A stretch of 64,000 nucleotides of DNA from an uncultured Tateyamaria sp. (GTDB lineage Bacteria; Pseudomonadota; Alphaproteobacteria; Rhodobacterales; Rhodobacteraceae). A program made the translations under genes and the position numbers. Every line of letters starts with the position of its first letter. Within the stretch, counting starts at the first letter, position 1. The notes under the pieces are model-generated. The model ran no database searches, was not told the DNA's origin, and worked only from the letters and a program-made list of their open reading frames with translations. Shown here one piece after another: positions 50,248-60,036 of the stretch. The stretch covers positions 186,001 through 250,000 of the forward strand of contig NZ_CANNDS010000003.1 in NCBI RefSeq assembly GCF_947503415.1. Direction: 5' to 3'.

Positions 50248-53118
50248 GTGCCCGACGTCCTGCCACTACGCACATCCCACACATTGTCCGAGGCTGTGCA
50301 GCTGCGGGCCATGCGCGAACTGCTGGACATCATCAGCACCAGCCGGGACGACGAAACCCCCGTTTTCGAAGCCATCCTCAAACAGGCCTGCGCGATGTGC
50401 AACGCGCCGCTTGCGGGGCTGATCCTTGGCACACCGGAGGATGACACCCAGACACTCGCCGCGCACAGGGGCATGTTCCCCGAAGCCATCGCTCTGTTCG
50501 AGACCGGGCAGATGCGCATGGACGCGAACCTGTCCTATGCGGCACGCTCCATTATTGAGGGGCGCCTGATCGCGCTCGACGATATGGGCCAAAGCGATCT
50601 TTACGCCCAAGGCAGCCCGGTTGTCCGCTCGATGGTCGATGCATCGGGCATCCGCAGCGTGATCTTCGTACCGCTCATCCACAATGGCAACGCCATCGGC
50701 AACCTCACGGTCTTTCGCAGCGAAGTCCGCCCCTTCGATGCCGAAGAGATCGCGCTTCTTGAGGCGTTCACCACGCAAGCCGTGATTGCCATCGAAAACG
50801 CGCGCCAGTTCCGCGAGGTGCAGACCCGGCTGGACCGTGAACGCGCCTCGGCCGAGGTGTTGGAGGCAATCAGCCAGTCTCGTGACAACGAAGGGCCGGT
50901 GTTCGACCTGATCCTGAAACGGGCGGCGCATCTGTGCGACGCGCACGCAGCGGCCCTTGCATTGGGCGAAAAAGGCGACACGCATCAGCGCCTTGCGGCG
51001 TCTCACGGTGTCGATCCGCGCACCATCGCCGTTTATGACCGTGGCGAAGTCACGATGAACCCGGACATTTCCCTTGCCGCCCGTGCCATCGTCACCGGCA
51101 CACCCGTGCATGTCGATGACATGGCCACGACCGACGGGTACCGCAGCGGTGTCGGCCATTTTACCACCGTTGTCGACGATACCGGCATCCGTACAAACCT
51201 CTTTGTGCCATTGGTCACAGAGAATGGCGGCATCGGCGTAATGATCCTCTTCCGGAAAGAAGTGCGCCCCTACACCGACGACGAAATCGCACTGGTTCAA
51301 TCCTTTGCCGCCCAGGCTGTGATTGCCATCGAGAACGTGCGGCAATTCCGCGAGGTTGAGGAACGACTGGCGCGCGAAACGGCCAGCCGCGAAGTGCTGA
51401 GTGTGATCAGCCAGAGCCGCGATGACGATCTGCCGGTTTTTGACGCGCTGTTGGAGAAATCCGTCGCCCTCAGCGGCAGTCAACACGGGTCGATCTGGCT
51501 GGTGTCCGAAGACGGCGCGTGGCTCGACGTTGCGGCCCGCCGCGAAGACGGGGCAGAGCAAGGGGCAGATTTCGACCGCAGGGCGATGGACGATTCCGGC
51601 AGCGTCATGGTTCAGTGTGTCCGCGATATGAAAGTGCGGCACATCGACGATCTGCTCGATATCGAAAGTTTCAAAAATTCGGATCATCCAAACCGGATAT
51701 GGCTTGATCAGTCCGGCGCGCGCTCGGTCTTGATGGTGCCGTTGGTGTCCGAAGGGCAGGGCATTGGCGTTCTCGGCATGTACCGGTGTGATGTCGCGCC
51801 CTATTCCGACGAACACGTCTCACTGGTTCAAGGCTATGCCGCACAAGCTGTGATCGCGATCGAGAACGTGCGCCAGTTCCGCGAAGTGCGCGCCCGACTG
51901 GAGCGTGAGGCGGCGACCCGCGAGATACTTCAGGTCATCAGCCAAAGCCCGGATGATGAACGCCCCGTCTTCGATGCAATCCTGAGCAATGCGTCGCGCC
52001 TGTGCAATGCACCGCTTGCGTTTCTGCCGATGGCCAATGCCGAACGGACGCATGTCACCGTGCCCGCATTTCGCGGCGTGCGCCCCGATTTCGCCACGGC
52101 CTTGGATGAGTTTCGCGAACCCATGGCGTCGTCCAGACTTGTCGCTGTCCGTGCCGTGGCCGAAGCGCGGGTCATCCTCAGCGACGATCTGGTGAACGAC
52201 CCGCAATTCCCGGCATCCGGACGCTGGCGCTACGAGCTTGTGGAAACAGAAGGGGCCCGGTCGGTCCTTTTGGTGCCCCTGATGCAAGGCGACATCGCAA
52301 TCGGGGCCATCATGCTCTACCGCCGCGAAATTGCGCCATTCAGCCCGGATGATCTCGAACTGGTCCGCACTTTTGCAGCGCAAGCCGTGATTGCCATTGA
52401 AAACGTGCGCCAGTTCCGCGCGCTGGAAACGCTGAATGCCGAACTTGGCGAACGGGTCGACGCGCAGGTGGGCGAGATTGAGCGCATGGGCAAGCTCAAG
52501 CGCTTCCTGCCCGCCGCCGTGGCCGACACGGTTGTGTCCTCGGGTTCCGAAGATATGCTCAAAAGCCACCGCGCCCTTTTGGGGGTGCTGTTTTGCGACA
52601 TCCGCGGCTTCACCGCCTTTTGCGAAACGGCAGAGCCCGAAGAAACCATCGAAGTGCTGCAGACCTACCATCAGGAAATGGGCAAGCTGATCAACGCACA
52701 TGGGGCCGGTGTCGATCACCGGATGGGCGATGGGATCATGGTCCTGTTCAATGACCCGGTGCCTTGCGATGATCCGGCAGGCGACGCGGTGCGGCTGGCG
52801 CTTGCGATGCGCACCCGGATGCAAGAGCTGTGCAAGGATTGGAAGCGACTGGGTCACCGGTTGGGCTTTGGTGTGGGCGTGTCGCTGGGCTATGCCACCG
52901 TGGGTATGGTGGGCTACGAAGGGCGGTCGGACTACACCGCGTCCGGCACCGCCGTGAACCTTGCTGCACGGCTGTGCGACATGGCCGAAGACGGGCAGAT
53001 CCTGCTGTCACCGCGCGCGGCGACAGCGGTAGAGGACGACATTGACGTCGCCCCGGTTGGTGAAGTCACGCTGAAGGGCATCCGCGCCCCCGTCGAAGTG
53101 TTCCGTTTGTCGGATTAG
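50248..53118 (+). CDS. Class III nucleotide cyclase with four tandem GAF domains
   Basis: 956 residues, cytosolic. Four GAF units start near residues 14, 202, 381 and 557, each opening like EVLxxISQSRDDxxPVFDxIL and closing AAQAVIAIENVRQFREV, so the repeat length is about 176-179 residues. A short coiled segment (LNAELGERVDAQVGEIERMG) leads to the cyclase domain from about 775: VLFCDIRGFTAF and MGDGIMVLFND supply the two metal Asp; SDYTASGTAVNLAARL carries Thr where class IIIa enzymes have Asp, as in class IIIb. The usual Lys of the base pocket is His (GVDHRMGDG). GTG start. Ligands of the GAF units are unknown. Confidence 0.88.
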   Translation: MPDVLPLRTSHTLSEAVQLRAMRELLDIISTSRDDETPVFEAILKQACAMCNAPLAGLILGTPEDDTQTLAAHRGMFPEAIALFETGQMRMDANLSYAARSIIEGRLIALDDMGQSDLYAQGSPVVRSMVDASGIRSVIFVPLIHNGNAIGNLTVFRSEVRPFDAEEIALLEAFTTQAVIAIENARQFREVQTRLDRERASAEVLEAISQSRDNEGPVFDLILKRAAHLCDAHAAALALGEKGDTHQRLAASHGVDPRTIAVYDRGEVTMNPDISLAARAIVTGTPVHVDDMATTDGYRSGVGHFTTVVDDTGIRTNLFVPLVTENGGIGVMILFRKEVRPYTDDEIALVQSFAAQAVIAIENVRQFREVEERLARETASREVLSVISQSRDDDLPVFDALLEKSVALSGSQHGSIWLVSEDGAWLDVAARREDGAEQGADFDRRAMDDSGSVMVQCVRDMKVRHIDDLLDIESFKNSDHPNRIWLDQSGARSVLMVPLVSEGQGIGVLGMYRCDVAPYSDEHVSLVQGYAAQAVIAIENVRQFREVRARLEREAATREILQVISQSPDDERPVFDAILSNASRLCNAPLAFLPMANAERTHVTVPAFRGVRPDFATALDEFREPMASSRLVAVRAVAEARVILSDDLVNDPQFPASGRWRYELVETEGARSVLLVPLMQGDIAIGAIMLYRREIAPFSPDDLELVRTFAAQAVIAIENVRQFRALETLNAELGERVDAQVGEIERMGKLKRFLPAAVADTVVSSGSEDMLKSHRALLGVLFCDIRGFTAFCETAEPEETIEVLQTYHQEMGKLINAHGAGVDHRMGDGIMVLFNDPVPCDDPAGDAVRLALAMRTRMQELCKDWKRLGHRLGFGVGVSLGYATVGMVGYEGRSDYTASGTAVNLAARLCDMAEDGQILLSPRAATAVEDDIDVAPVGEVTLKGIRAPVEVFRLSD

Positions 53119-53282
53119 TCCGCGCGTTGCGTTAACATCCGAACCCGCGTGCGTTGGGGGTGCACAGGGGGTGTACGCATGGTGCACGGGGGGCGACACC
53201 CTGCCGTTTGCGCTTAAGCTCAATAAACAAAAGGTTTTCACGGCGATTCGTTGCCCGCGGCGTGCCTGGCCGACACACACCC

Positions 53283-53311
53283 TTGCCCTCAGGTCGGTCA
53301 AGGGCTATACG
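53283..53311 (+). promoter_or_regulatory. Likely promoter upstream of rpsA
   Basis: TTGCCC (53283-53288), 17-base spacer, TATACG (53306-53311). Start of transcription would be near 53318, giving a ~160-base leader for rpsA or a short RNA ending at the hairpin below. Confidence 0.45.
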
Positions 53312-53357
53312 CCGAGCCGTCGCCAAGGTGTAAACACCGCAAGACATCGAGATGAGC

Positions 53358-53388
53358 AGGGTCGGAACCATCCGGCCCTCTTTGTTTT
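53358..53388 (+). terminator. Terminator-like hairpin in the rpsA leader
   Basis: AGGGTCGG (53358-53365) pairs with CCGGCCCT (53372-53379) including one G-T pair, 6-base loop, then CTTTGTTTTG. Lying between promoter and gene it may act as an attenuator or end a small RNA of about 70 bases. Confidence 0.55.
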
Positions 53389-53475
53389 GCGATACATCTG
53401 ACCAACCACATCCAAGACCGGCGGAGACAACCGCACGGCCCGAGAAAACAAGTATAGTTAGGAAAACGACGCCAC

Positions 53476-55152
53476 ATGGCTGATAAATTGATGGAGGAAT
53501 TCGAAGCCCTCCTGCAAGAAAGCTTCGAAATGGACACGCCCGAAGAGGGGTCAGTTGTCAAAGGCAAGGTTCTCGCCATCGAGGCAGGCCAAGCCATCAT
53601 CGACGTAGGCTACAAGATGGAAGGCCGCGTCGAACTCAAAGAATTCGCAAATCCCGGTGAAGCGCCCGAAATCTCTGTCGGGGACGAGGTCGAAGTGTAC
53701 CTGCGCGCAGCCGAGAACGCCCGTGGCGAAGCCGTCATCTCGCGCGAGATGGCCCGCCGCGAAGAAGCCTGGGATCGCCTGGAAAAAGCATATGCAGACG
53801 ACGCCCGCGTCGAAGGGGCCATCTTTGGCCGCGTCAAAGGCGGCTTCACCGTCGACCTTGGCGGTGCCGTGGCCTTCTTGCCCGGCTCTCAGGTTGACGT
53901 CCGCCCCGTGCGCGACGCTGGCCCCCTGATGGGTCTGAAGCAGCCGTTCCAGATCCTGAAAATGGACCGTCGCCGTGGCAACATCGTTGTGTCGCGTCGT
54001 GCGATCCTCGAAGAATCGCGTGCCGAACAGCGCGCCGAAGTCATCGGCAACCTGACCGAAGGTCAGAATGTCGACGGCGTGGTCAAGAACATCACCGAAT
54101 ACGGTGCGTTTGTTGACCTGGGCGGCGTTGACGGTCTGCTGCACGTCACAGACATGGCTTGGCGCCGGGTCAATCACCCGTCCGAGATCCTCACCATCGG
54201 TGAGACGATCAAGGTGCAAGTCATCAAGATCAATAAAGAAACCCACCGTATCTCCCTCGGCATGAAACAGCTGCAGGAAGATCCATGGGATCTGGTGGCT
54301 GCGAAGTACCCGCTGGAATCGACACATACAGGCCGTGTGACCAACATCACCGACTACGGTGCCTTTGTTGAGCTGGAGCCCGGTGTCGAAGGTCTGGTCC
54401 ACGTCTCCGAGATGTCCTGGACCAAGAAGAACGTGCACCCCGGCAAGATCGTATCGACCTCTCAGGAAGTCGAAGTCATGGTTCTGGAAATCGACGGTGC
54501 CAAGCGCCGCGTGTCTCTGGGCCTGAAACAGACCATGCGCAACCCATGGGAAGTGTTTGCAGAAACACACCCCGAGGGCACGGAAGTCGAAGGCGAAGTC
54601 AAGAACATCACCGAGTTCGGTTTGTTCGTTGGCCTCGAAGGCGACATCGACGGCATGGTTCACCTGTCCGATCTGTCGTGGGACCAGCGTGGCGAAGAAG
54701 CCATTCAGGATTACCGCAAAGGCGACATGGTGCAGGCCGTTGTGTCCGAAGTCGATGTCGAGAAAGAGCGCATCTCGCTCTCGATCAAGGCCATCGGTGG
54801 CGACAAGTTTGCCGAAGCCGTGGGCGGCGTGAAGCGCGGCTCGATCGTGACTGTGGAAGTGACAGCCATCGAAGACGGTGGTGTCGAAGTGGAATACGAA
54901 GGCATGAAATCCTTCATCCGCCGCTCCGATCTGTCGCGTGACCGTGCCGAACAGCGTCCCGAGCGTTTCTCGGTCGGTGACAAGGTGGACGTTCGCATCA
55001 CCAACATCGACGGCAAGACCCGCCGTCTGGGCGTTTCGATCAAAGCGCGCGAGATCGCCGAAGAGAAAGAAGCCGTGGAGCAGTATGGCTCGTCGGACTC
55101 GGGTGCATCGCTGGGCGATATTCTCGGTGCCGCGCTCAAAGGCGACGAATAA
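53476..55152 (+). CDS. rpsA: 30S ribosomal protein S1
   Basis: 558 residues with six S1 (OB) repeats, the standard build for gram-negative bacteria. Repeats 3-6 show the RNA-binding pattern, e.g. VKNITEYGAFVDLGGVDGLLHVTDMAWRR, VTNITDYGAFVELEPGVEGLVHVSEMSW and VKNITEFGLFVGLEGDIDGMVHLSDLSW; the first two bind the ribosome. S1 recruits structured mRNAs to the 30S subunit. The gene is preceded by a leader with a possible attenuator and followed by a strong terminator and ihfB, a common order in proteobacteria. Confidence 0.96.
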   Translation: MADKLMEEFEALLQESFEMDTPEEGSVVKGKVLAIEAGQAIIDVGYKMEGRVELKEFANPGEAPEISVGDEVEVYLRAAENARGEAVISREMARREEAWDRLEKAYADDARVEGAIFGRVKGGFTVDLGGAVAFLPGSQVDVRPVRDAGPLMGLKQPFQILKMDRRRGNIVVSRRAILEESRAEQRAEVIGNLTEGQNVDGVVKNITEYGAFVDLGGVDGLLHVTDMAWRRVNHPSEILTIGETIKVQVIKINKETHRISLGMKQLQEDPWDLVAAKYPLESTHTGRVTNITDYGAFVELEPGVEGLVHVSEMSWTKKNVHPGKIVSTSQEVEVMVLEIDGAKRRVSLGLKQTMRNPWEVFAETHPEGTEVEGEVKNITEFGLFVGLEGDIDGMVHLSDLSWDQRGEEAIQDYRKGDMVQAVVSEVDVEKERISLSIKAIGGDKFAEAVGGVKRGSIVTVEVTAIEDGGVEVEYEGMKSFIRRSDLSRDRAEQRPERFSVGDKVDVRITNIDGKTRRLGVSIKAREIAEEKEAVEQYGSSDSGASLGDILGAALKGDE

Positions 55153-55177
55153 AAATTCCCCCTCTGCGGGAATGTTC

Positions 55178-55202
55178 AAGGGGCCCTTCGGGGCCCCTTT
55201 TG
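55178..55202 (+). terminator. rpsA terminator
   Basis: AAGGGGCCC (55178-55186), TTCG tetraloop region, GGGCCCCTT (55190-55199) and TTT. Strong intrinsic terminator 25 bases past the stop. A smaller TTCCC/GGGAA hairpin precedes it. Confidence 0.92.
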
Positions 55203-55426
55203 CTATGTCGCAGGACGTCTCGAATCACGTCGACATCGTGATGTGCAAGATGCTGCACACACCGAACATACGGCGCTTGGGTGCCGATTTTCGTATCATC
55301 CTTCTGTTCAGACGGTAAAAAAACCGACTTACGCCAAATTGCGCCTATTCCCGAAAGGCGCGTTTGTTCCTATAGTTACCGGACGCATAAAGACAAAAAA
55401 CCGAGTCTCTTCGGGGGGAATTCATA

Positions 55427-55711
55427 ATGATCCGGTCAGAGCTGATCCAAAAGATCGCAGACGAAAATCCACACCTGTATCAAAGAGACGTGGAGCGGAT
55501 CGTGAATACCATATTCGACGAAGTGACCGACGCGATGTCGCGCGGCGACCGTGTTGAGCTTCGCGGCTTTGGTGCATTTTCGGTGAAAAAGCGGGATGCG
55601 CGCACCGGACGGAACCCACGCACCGGTGAGACCGTTGATGTCGAAGAGAAACACGTGCCCTTTTTCAAAACGGGCAAACTGCTGCGTGATCGTCTGAACG
55701 GGAAAGCCTGA
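55427..55711 (+). CDS. ihfB: Integration host factor subunit beta
   Basis: 94 residues of the HU/IHF family. [30 protein letters not shown] dimerisation helices, GRNPRTGE beta-arm with the intercalating Pro, and [15 protein letters not shown] end. With IhfA it bends DNA at specific sites in recombination and transcription. Position after rpsA supports beta rather than HU. GGGGGGAATTCATA precedes the ATG. Its TGA overlaps the lapA ATG by one base. Confidence 0.93.
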   Translation: MIRSELIQKIADENPHLYQRDVERIVNTIFDEVTDAMSRGDRVELRGFGAFSVKKRDARTGRNPRTGETVDVEEKHVPFFKTGKLLRDRLNGKA

Positions 55712-56061
55712 TGCGTTACATTCGCTATGCCTGCATTGCCATCTTTGCCGTGGCACTGATTGCCGTCGCCTTGGCCAATCGGGGCATGGTGACGCTGAAG
55801 TTGCTGCCAACCGAGATTGCGGGTCTGTTTGCGGTGACCCCGACCGTCGAATTGCCGCTGTTTGTGGTGATATTTGGCGGCATCATAGCCGGCCTATTGA
55901 TCGGCTTTGTCTGGGAATGGCTGCGCGAACATAATATCCGCGCCGAAAACGCCCGCAATGCGCGCGAGATGCGCAGGCTTGAGCGTGAAGTCAAACGGCT
56001 GAAGACGGAAAAGCACGAGGGCAAGGACGAAGTTCTGGCCCTTTTGGACGAAGCTAGCTAA
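55711..56061 (+). CDS. LapA-domain (DUF1049) membrane protein
   Basis: 116 residues. Two membrane helices ([39 protein letters not shown]) around a short [14 protein letters not shown] loop, then a charged coiled coil ([29 protein letters not shown]). This is the LapA/YciS layout; in E. coli LapA works with LapB in controlling LPS synthesis. A LapB partner is not in the window. Translationally coupled to ihfB by TGATG; trpF starts 10 bases later. Confidence 0.88.
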   Translation: MRYIRYACIAIFAVALIAVALANRGMVTLKLLPTEIAGLFAVTPTVELPLFVVIFGGIIAGLLIGFVWEWLREHNIRAENARNAREMRRLEREVKRLKTEKHEGKDEVLALLDEAS

Positions 56062-56071
56062 GCCCACTTCC

Positions 56072-56716
56072 ATGTCAGACGTATTTGTGAAGATTTGCGG
56101 CCTGCGCCGCCCTGAACACGTGACTGCGGCCGTAAGGGCGGGCGCAACATATGTGGGCTTTGTCTTTTTCCCTAAATCGCCTCGCAATATCTCGGTCGCG
56201 GATGCGCGTGCGCTTGCTGTTGAAGTGCCGCCGGGTGTTGCCAAGGTTGCGCTGGTCGTCAACGCAGACAATGCATTTCTGGATGAATTGATCGCGAACG
56301 TTCCTCTCGACATGGTGCAATTGCATGGCTCGGAAACACCCGAGCGGGTGGCGGAAATCAAAGCACGCTACGGGCTGCCGGTCATGAAGGCTGTCGGCGT
56401 CGGATCCGCGGCGGATTTGCCGGACTTGGATGCATATATGCGCGTGGCTGATCAGATTCTGGTCGATGCCAAACCGCCCAAGAACGCGGACCTGCCTGGC
56501 GGCAATGGCCTTGCATTTGATTGGCGGTTGATCGCGGGACGGCGTTGGCCCGTTCCGTGGATGCTGGCCGGAGGGTTGAACGCGGACAACGTGGCCGAGG
56601 CGGTGGCTTTGACAGGTGCACCTCAGGTGGACATCAGCTCTGGTGTCGAGTCCGCGCCGGGCGACAAGGACAGTGACCTGATCCGCGATTTCATGGCTGC
56701 GGTCGAAAAAATATGA
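56072..56716 (+). CDS. trpF: Phosphoribosylanthranilate isomerase
   Basis: 214 residues, TIM barrel. [34 protein letters not shown] and the phosphate-binding [12 protein letters not shown] with DISSGVES are the family landmarks. It performs the Amadori rearrangement in tryptophan synthesis. Overlaps the GNAT gene by ATGA; trpB follows after it, so the normal trpF-trpB pair is split. Confidence 0.94.
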   Translation: MSDVFVKICGLRRPEHVTAAVRAGATYVGFVFFPKSPRNISVADARALAVEVPPGVAKVALVVNADNAFLDELIANVPLDMVQLHGSETPERVAEIKARYGLPVMKAVGVGSAADLPDLDAYMRVADQILVDAKPPKNADLPGGNGLAFDWRLIAGRRWPVPWMLAGGLNADNVAEAVALTGAPQVDISSGVESAPGDKDSDLIRDFMAAVEKI

Positions 56717-57162
56717 GCGTGCGGTTTCGCATTGCGACCGAAGCAGATGTGCCTGCAATCCTTGCCCTTCTGACGGACGATGTATTGGGCGCTGGACGCG
56801 AAGGGGCGGCGTTGGACACCTATATGGCAGCCTTCCGCGAGGTCGACGCAGATCCGAACAACGCTGTAATCGTGGGGGAGCAGGACGGCGCAATCGTTAC
56901 CACCTATCACCTCACTTTTATCCCCGGGCTGACATTGCAGGCCAGCAAGCGCGCTCAGATCGAGGGTGTCCGTGTTGCCGGACATCTGCGGGGTCAGCAG
57001 ATCGGTGAAGCGATGATTGCAGATGCCGAAGTGCGGGCGCGCGGGGCCGGATGCACGTTGATGCAGCTGACCATGAACAAAAGTCGCACCGATACGGCCC
57101 GTTTCTACCAGCGCCTTGGCTTTACCCCGTCTCACATCGGATATAAACGCGATCTGACCTGA
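56713..57162 (+). CDS. GNAT-family N-acetyltransferase
   Basis: 149 residues. Acetyl-CoA motif A is seen as [25 protein letters not shown] (R/Q-x-x-G-x-G/A loop), with [22 protein letters not shown] as motif B. N-terminal [16 protein letters not shown] is typical. Substrate unknown; sequence resembles small-amine or antibiotic-type acetyltransferases. Set between trpF (4-base overlap) and trpB (15 bases), so it is expressed with tryptophan genes. Confidence 0.88.
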   Translation: MSVRFRIATEADVPAILALLTDDVLGAGREGAALDTYMAAFREVDADPNNAVIVGEQDGAIVTTYHLTFIPGLTLQASKRAQIEGVRVAGHLRGQQIGEAMIADAEVRARGAGCTLMQLTMNKSRTDTARFYQRLGFTPSHIGYKRDLT

Positions 57163-57177
57163 ACGCGGGAGGCGACG

Positions 57178-58425
57178 ATGGCCAACGATCTTTTCAATTC
57201 CTTCATGACCGGCCCCGATGAAAACGGGCGCTTTGGCGACTTTGGCGGACGGTTTGTGTCCGAGACGCTGATGCCGCTGATCCTGTCGCTGGAAGAGGAA
57301 TACGAGAAGGCCAAGACCGACGACAGCTTCTGGGCCGAGATGGACTTCCTGTGGAAGCACTATGTGGGTCGTCCCAGCCCGCTTTATCATGCTGAACGGC
57401 TGACCGAACATCTGGGCGGCGCCAAGATTTACATGAAGCGCGACGAGTTGAACCACACCGGCGCGCACAAGATCAACAATGTACTTGGCCAGATCATTCT
57501 GGCCCGCCGCATGGGCAAGACCCGCATCATTGCCGAGACAGGGGCAGGTCAGCACGGTGTGGCCACGGCCACCGTGTGCGCCAAATTCGGCTTGAAGTGC
57601 GTTGTGTATATGGGTGCGCATGACGTGGAACGTCAGGCCCCCAACGTGTTCCGCATGAAGCTGCTGGGTGCCGAAGTGATCCCCGTGACCTCGGGTCGTG
57701 GGACGTTGAAAGACGCCATGAACGACGCCCTGCGCGACTGGGTGACCAATGTGCGCGACACGTTCTATTGCATCGGCACCGTCGCTGGTCCGCACCCGTA
57801 CCCCGCGATGGTGCGCGATTTCCAAAGCATCATTGGCAAGGAAGTGCGCGAGCAGATGATGGAAGCCGAAGGGCGCTTTCCTGACACTCTGATCGCTGCC
57901 ATCGGCGGTGGGTCGAACGCGATGGGCCTGTTCTATCCTTTCTTGGATGAAAAAGAGGTTGGTATCATCGGCGTCGAAGCGGGCGGAAAGGGCGTGAACG
58001 CCAAGATGGAGCATTGTGCATCCCTGACGGGTGGCCGCCCGGGCGTGCTGCATGGCAACCGGACGTATCTGTTGCAAGATGATGACGGTCAGATCCTCGA
58101 AGGGTTTTCGATCTCGGCTGGCCTGGACTATCCCGGCATCGGGCCGGAACACGCATGGCTCCATGACATTGGCCGCGCTGAATATGTGTCGATCACGGAC
58201 ACGGAAGCGCTTGAGGCGTTCCAGCTGTGCTGCACAACCGAAGGGATCATCCCCGCGCTTGAGCCCAGCCACGCGCTGGCCCACGTCATGAAGATAGCAC
58301 CTGATCTGCCATCTGATCACATCATCTGCATGAATATGTGCGGACGCGGCGACAAGGACATCTTCACCGTCGCGCGTCATCTGGGCTTCGATATGACAGG
58401 CCCCGAAGGCCGCAACGTCGAGTGA
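57178..58425 (+). CDS. trpB: Tryptophan synthase beta chain
   Basis: 415 residues. PLP lysine in [24 protein letters not shown], phosphate loop [10 protein letters not shown] and [11 protein letters not shown]. It joins indole and serine. GGGAGGCG before the ATG. trpA is not seen within the window on the following DNA; instead a minus-strand DUF2237 gene converges. Confidence 0.96.
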   Translation: MANDLFNSFMTGPDENGRFGDFGGRFVSETLMPLILSLEEEYEKAKTDDSFWAEMDFLWKHYVGRPSPLYHAERLTEHLGGAKIYMKRDELNHTGAHKINNVLGQIILARRMGKTRIIAETGAGQHGVATATVCAKFGLKCVVYMGAHDVERQAPNVFRMKLLGAEVIPVTSGRGTLKDAMNDALRDWVTNVRDTFYCIGTVAGPHPYPAMVRDFQSIIGKEVREQMMEAEGRFPDTLIAAIGGGSNAMGLFYPFLDEKEVGIIGVEAGGKGVNAKMEHCASLTGGRPGVLHGNRTYLLQDDDGQILEGFSISAGLDYPGIGPEHAWLHDIGRAEYVSITDTEALEAFQLCCTTEGIIPALEPSHALAHVMKIAPDLPSDHIICMNMCGRGDKDIFTVARHLGFDMTGPEGRNVE

Positions 58426-58427
58426 TC

Positions 58428-58445
58428 TCAGGCCGCGTGGCCTGA
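58428..58445. terminator. Hairpin between trpB and DUF2237 gene
   Basis: TCAGGCC (58428-58434) / GGCCTGA (58439-58445) with a GCGT loop, overlapping the DUF2237 stop. No T-run; may end transcription from trpB weakly. Confidence 0.4.
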
Positions 58446-58796
58446 CAGGACGTCCAATGGCACGATCTCCAAGGCACGTTTGTGCGTCGCTTGCAGGTTC
58501 ACCTTTGGCGCGCAGCCTTCGTCATGGGCTTGCAGGAAGCGTGAGGCGCACAAGCACCAGCTGTCACCCGGTTTGAGGCCTGCAAAGCGGTACTCAGGAC
58601 GCGGGGTACTCAGGTCGTTGCCCACGTACTTGGAGTAGGCGAGAAATTCGGCCGTCATGACGGCACACACCGTGTGGCTGCCTTGATCGGCGTCGCAAGT
58701 GTTGCAATGGCCATCGCGGAAGAAGCCGGTCACCGGGTCCATGCCACACAGCTGCAGGTCTGTGCCCAAGACATTGACGCTGTCATCCGGTTCCAT
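58428..58796 (-). CDS. DUF2237-family protein
   Basis: 122 residues. MEPDDSVNVLGTDLQLCGMDPVTGFFRDGHCNT, GSHTVCAVMTAEFLAYSKYVGNDLSTP and LKPGDSWCLCASRFLQAHDEG are the conserved DUF2237 blocks; six Cys could bind metal. Family function is not established. It begins four bases after the serine-hydrolase stop, in the same unit. Confidence 0.9.
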   Translation of the reverse strand: MEPDDSVNVLGTDLQLCGMDPVTGFFRDGHCNTCDADQGSHTVCAVMTAEFLAYSKYVGNDLSTPRPEYRFAGLKPGDSWCLCASRFLQAHDEGCAPKVNLQATHKRALEIVPLDVLSGHAA

Positions 58797-58800
58797 GCGC

Positions 58801-59970
58801 TTACCCCTTGGTGGATGCTACAATCTGGCGAAACATTTCTATGTTTTCGTCACTTACACCGTCTTCACGGAATTGGCGGTCCGCTGCCGTGCTGACGATC
58901 ACCACACCAGCCTGTTGATCGATATAGAGGTACTGGCCATAGATTCCACGTCCCATGAACTGCCCGTCGGTGGCATCAACCGGGATCCACCACTGATAGC
59001 CATAGCCGATCTTGCCCTGCTCGGTCTCGGCACTGGCTACGGTTGAGGCGGCGATCCAATCAGCGGGCACGATCTGCTGCCCCTGCCACGCGCCGTTTTG
59101 CAGGATCATTTGTCCGAACCGGGCGTAATCGCGGGTCGTGATGTTCAGCCCGCCCAAAACAAATGCCACGCCGACACCGTCCGTCAAGTAGAGGGGCGAT
59201 TGTTCCAAGCCCAGTGGCGCAATCAGCTTTTCTGCCATCAGGTCAGGGATATCCCGCCCCGTGGCACCACGTGCGACCATGCCCACCACATGCGTGTCGA
59301 TGGAGGTGTATTTCCAAGTCTCACCCGGTGCGGCAAAGCTTTCGGTCAGGCCAGCGGCGAATTCATCCATCTTGCCACCCAAGGCAAGAACGCGGCCCAT
59401 CCGATTGATGTCGCTGTCATAGTCAAGATAGTCCTCGTCAAACGTGATGCCGCTCGACATCTGCAAGACGTTCAGGATCGTTGCCGCGTCATAGGCGCCG
59501 CCTTCCAGTGCGGGGGCATAGTCGGTGACGGGCGCGTCGAGCGATGAAATGGCGCCTTCGTCAACCAGAATGCCAAACAAAGCGGACAGATAGCTTTTGG
59601 CAACCGACCAGCTGATCCGCCGATCCTCCGCATCCGTGCCTTGGTAATAAGCTTCGTGCACGATCTGTCCGTCTTTGAGAACAAGGGTGGACGTAACTGT
59701 TCTGTCGTCAACCCAAGCGTCGTAGGTTGCAGGCATGGTCAACTGTGGACCTTCGGGCAGGGGGCTGATCGGACTGGCACCCTTGGAGATCTCGGTATGA
59801 AGAAACGCGCCGTCCATATTGGAAAAGTTGGATACGATACGGTCTTCGTTGAACAAGGAGTTCACGGCAAGAAGGCGGGTTATTTCCTCTCGCTTCCAAA
59901 ATCCGATCACAAGCGCCGCTGTTATCAACGCAAACAGGGCCCGGAGTACCCATTTTAGAACATTTCGCAT
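58801..59970 (-). CDS. Serine hydrolase, beta-lactamase-like, membrane-anchored
   Basis: 389 residues. One N-terminal helix (VLKWVLRALFALITAALVIGFW) anchors a periplasmic class C-like hydrolase domain: catalytic Ser-x-x-Lys in SWSVAKSYLSALFG, Tyr in WKYTSIDTHVVG, and late GIYGQYLYIDQQAGVVIV. Such enzymes include esterases, 6-aminohexanoate-dimer hydrolase and peptidases. GGAGG at -11 supports ATG 59970 over 59994. Downstream DUF2237 gene is co-transcribed. Confidence 0.9.
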   Translation of the reverse strand: MRNVLKWVLRALFALITAALVIGFWKREEITRLLAVNSLFNEDRIVSNFSNMDGAFLHTEISKGASPISPLPEGPQLTMPATYDAWVDDRTVTSTLVLKDGQIVHEAYYQGTDAEDRRISWSVAKSYLSALFGILVDEGAISSLDAPVTDYAPALEGGAYDAATILNVLQMSSGITFDEDYLDYDSDINRMGRVLALGGKMDEFAAGLTESFAAPGETWKYTSIDTHVVGMVARGATGRDIPDLMAEKLIAPLGLEQSPLYLTDGVGVAFVLGGLNITTRDYARFGQMILQNGAWQGQQIVPADWIAASTVASAETEQGKIGYGYQWWIPVDATDGQFMGRGIYGQYLYIDQQAGVVIVSTAADRQFREDGVSDENIEMFRQIVASTKG

Positions 59971-60036
59971 CTTTATCCTCCACGCATGCCGCATCTATCC
60001 ATAGGGCCGCGTCCATGAGCAAGCCGTGTTGGTGCG

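Larger units (their letters stand above)
53119..53475. other. Intergenic region before rpsA
   Basis: 357 bases without a gene. It holds a G-rich stretch with two GTGCAC copies (53160-53195), a promoter-like pair at 53283-53311 and a terminator-like hairpin at 53358-53388, then about 85 bases of leader ending at the rpsA start. A second TATAGT at 53453-53458 lacks a convincing -35. Confidence 0.6.

Noticed and set aside
50854-52420. Regular repeated DNA of about 530 bases that could suggest a satellite or CRISPR-like array
   Set aside because: The period equals one GAF domain (about 176 codons) and the likeness is at protein level; it is domain duplication in a single gene.
53160-53195. G-rich block with two GTGCAC copies as an operator
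   Set aside because: Spacing is irregular and no regulator is nearby; likely just G-rich spacer after the cyclase gene.
53551-58380. Minus-strand open frames of 542 and 585 codons
   Set aside because: They mirror rpsA and trpB/trpF; no independent evidence.
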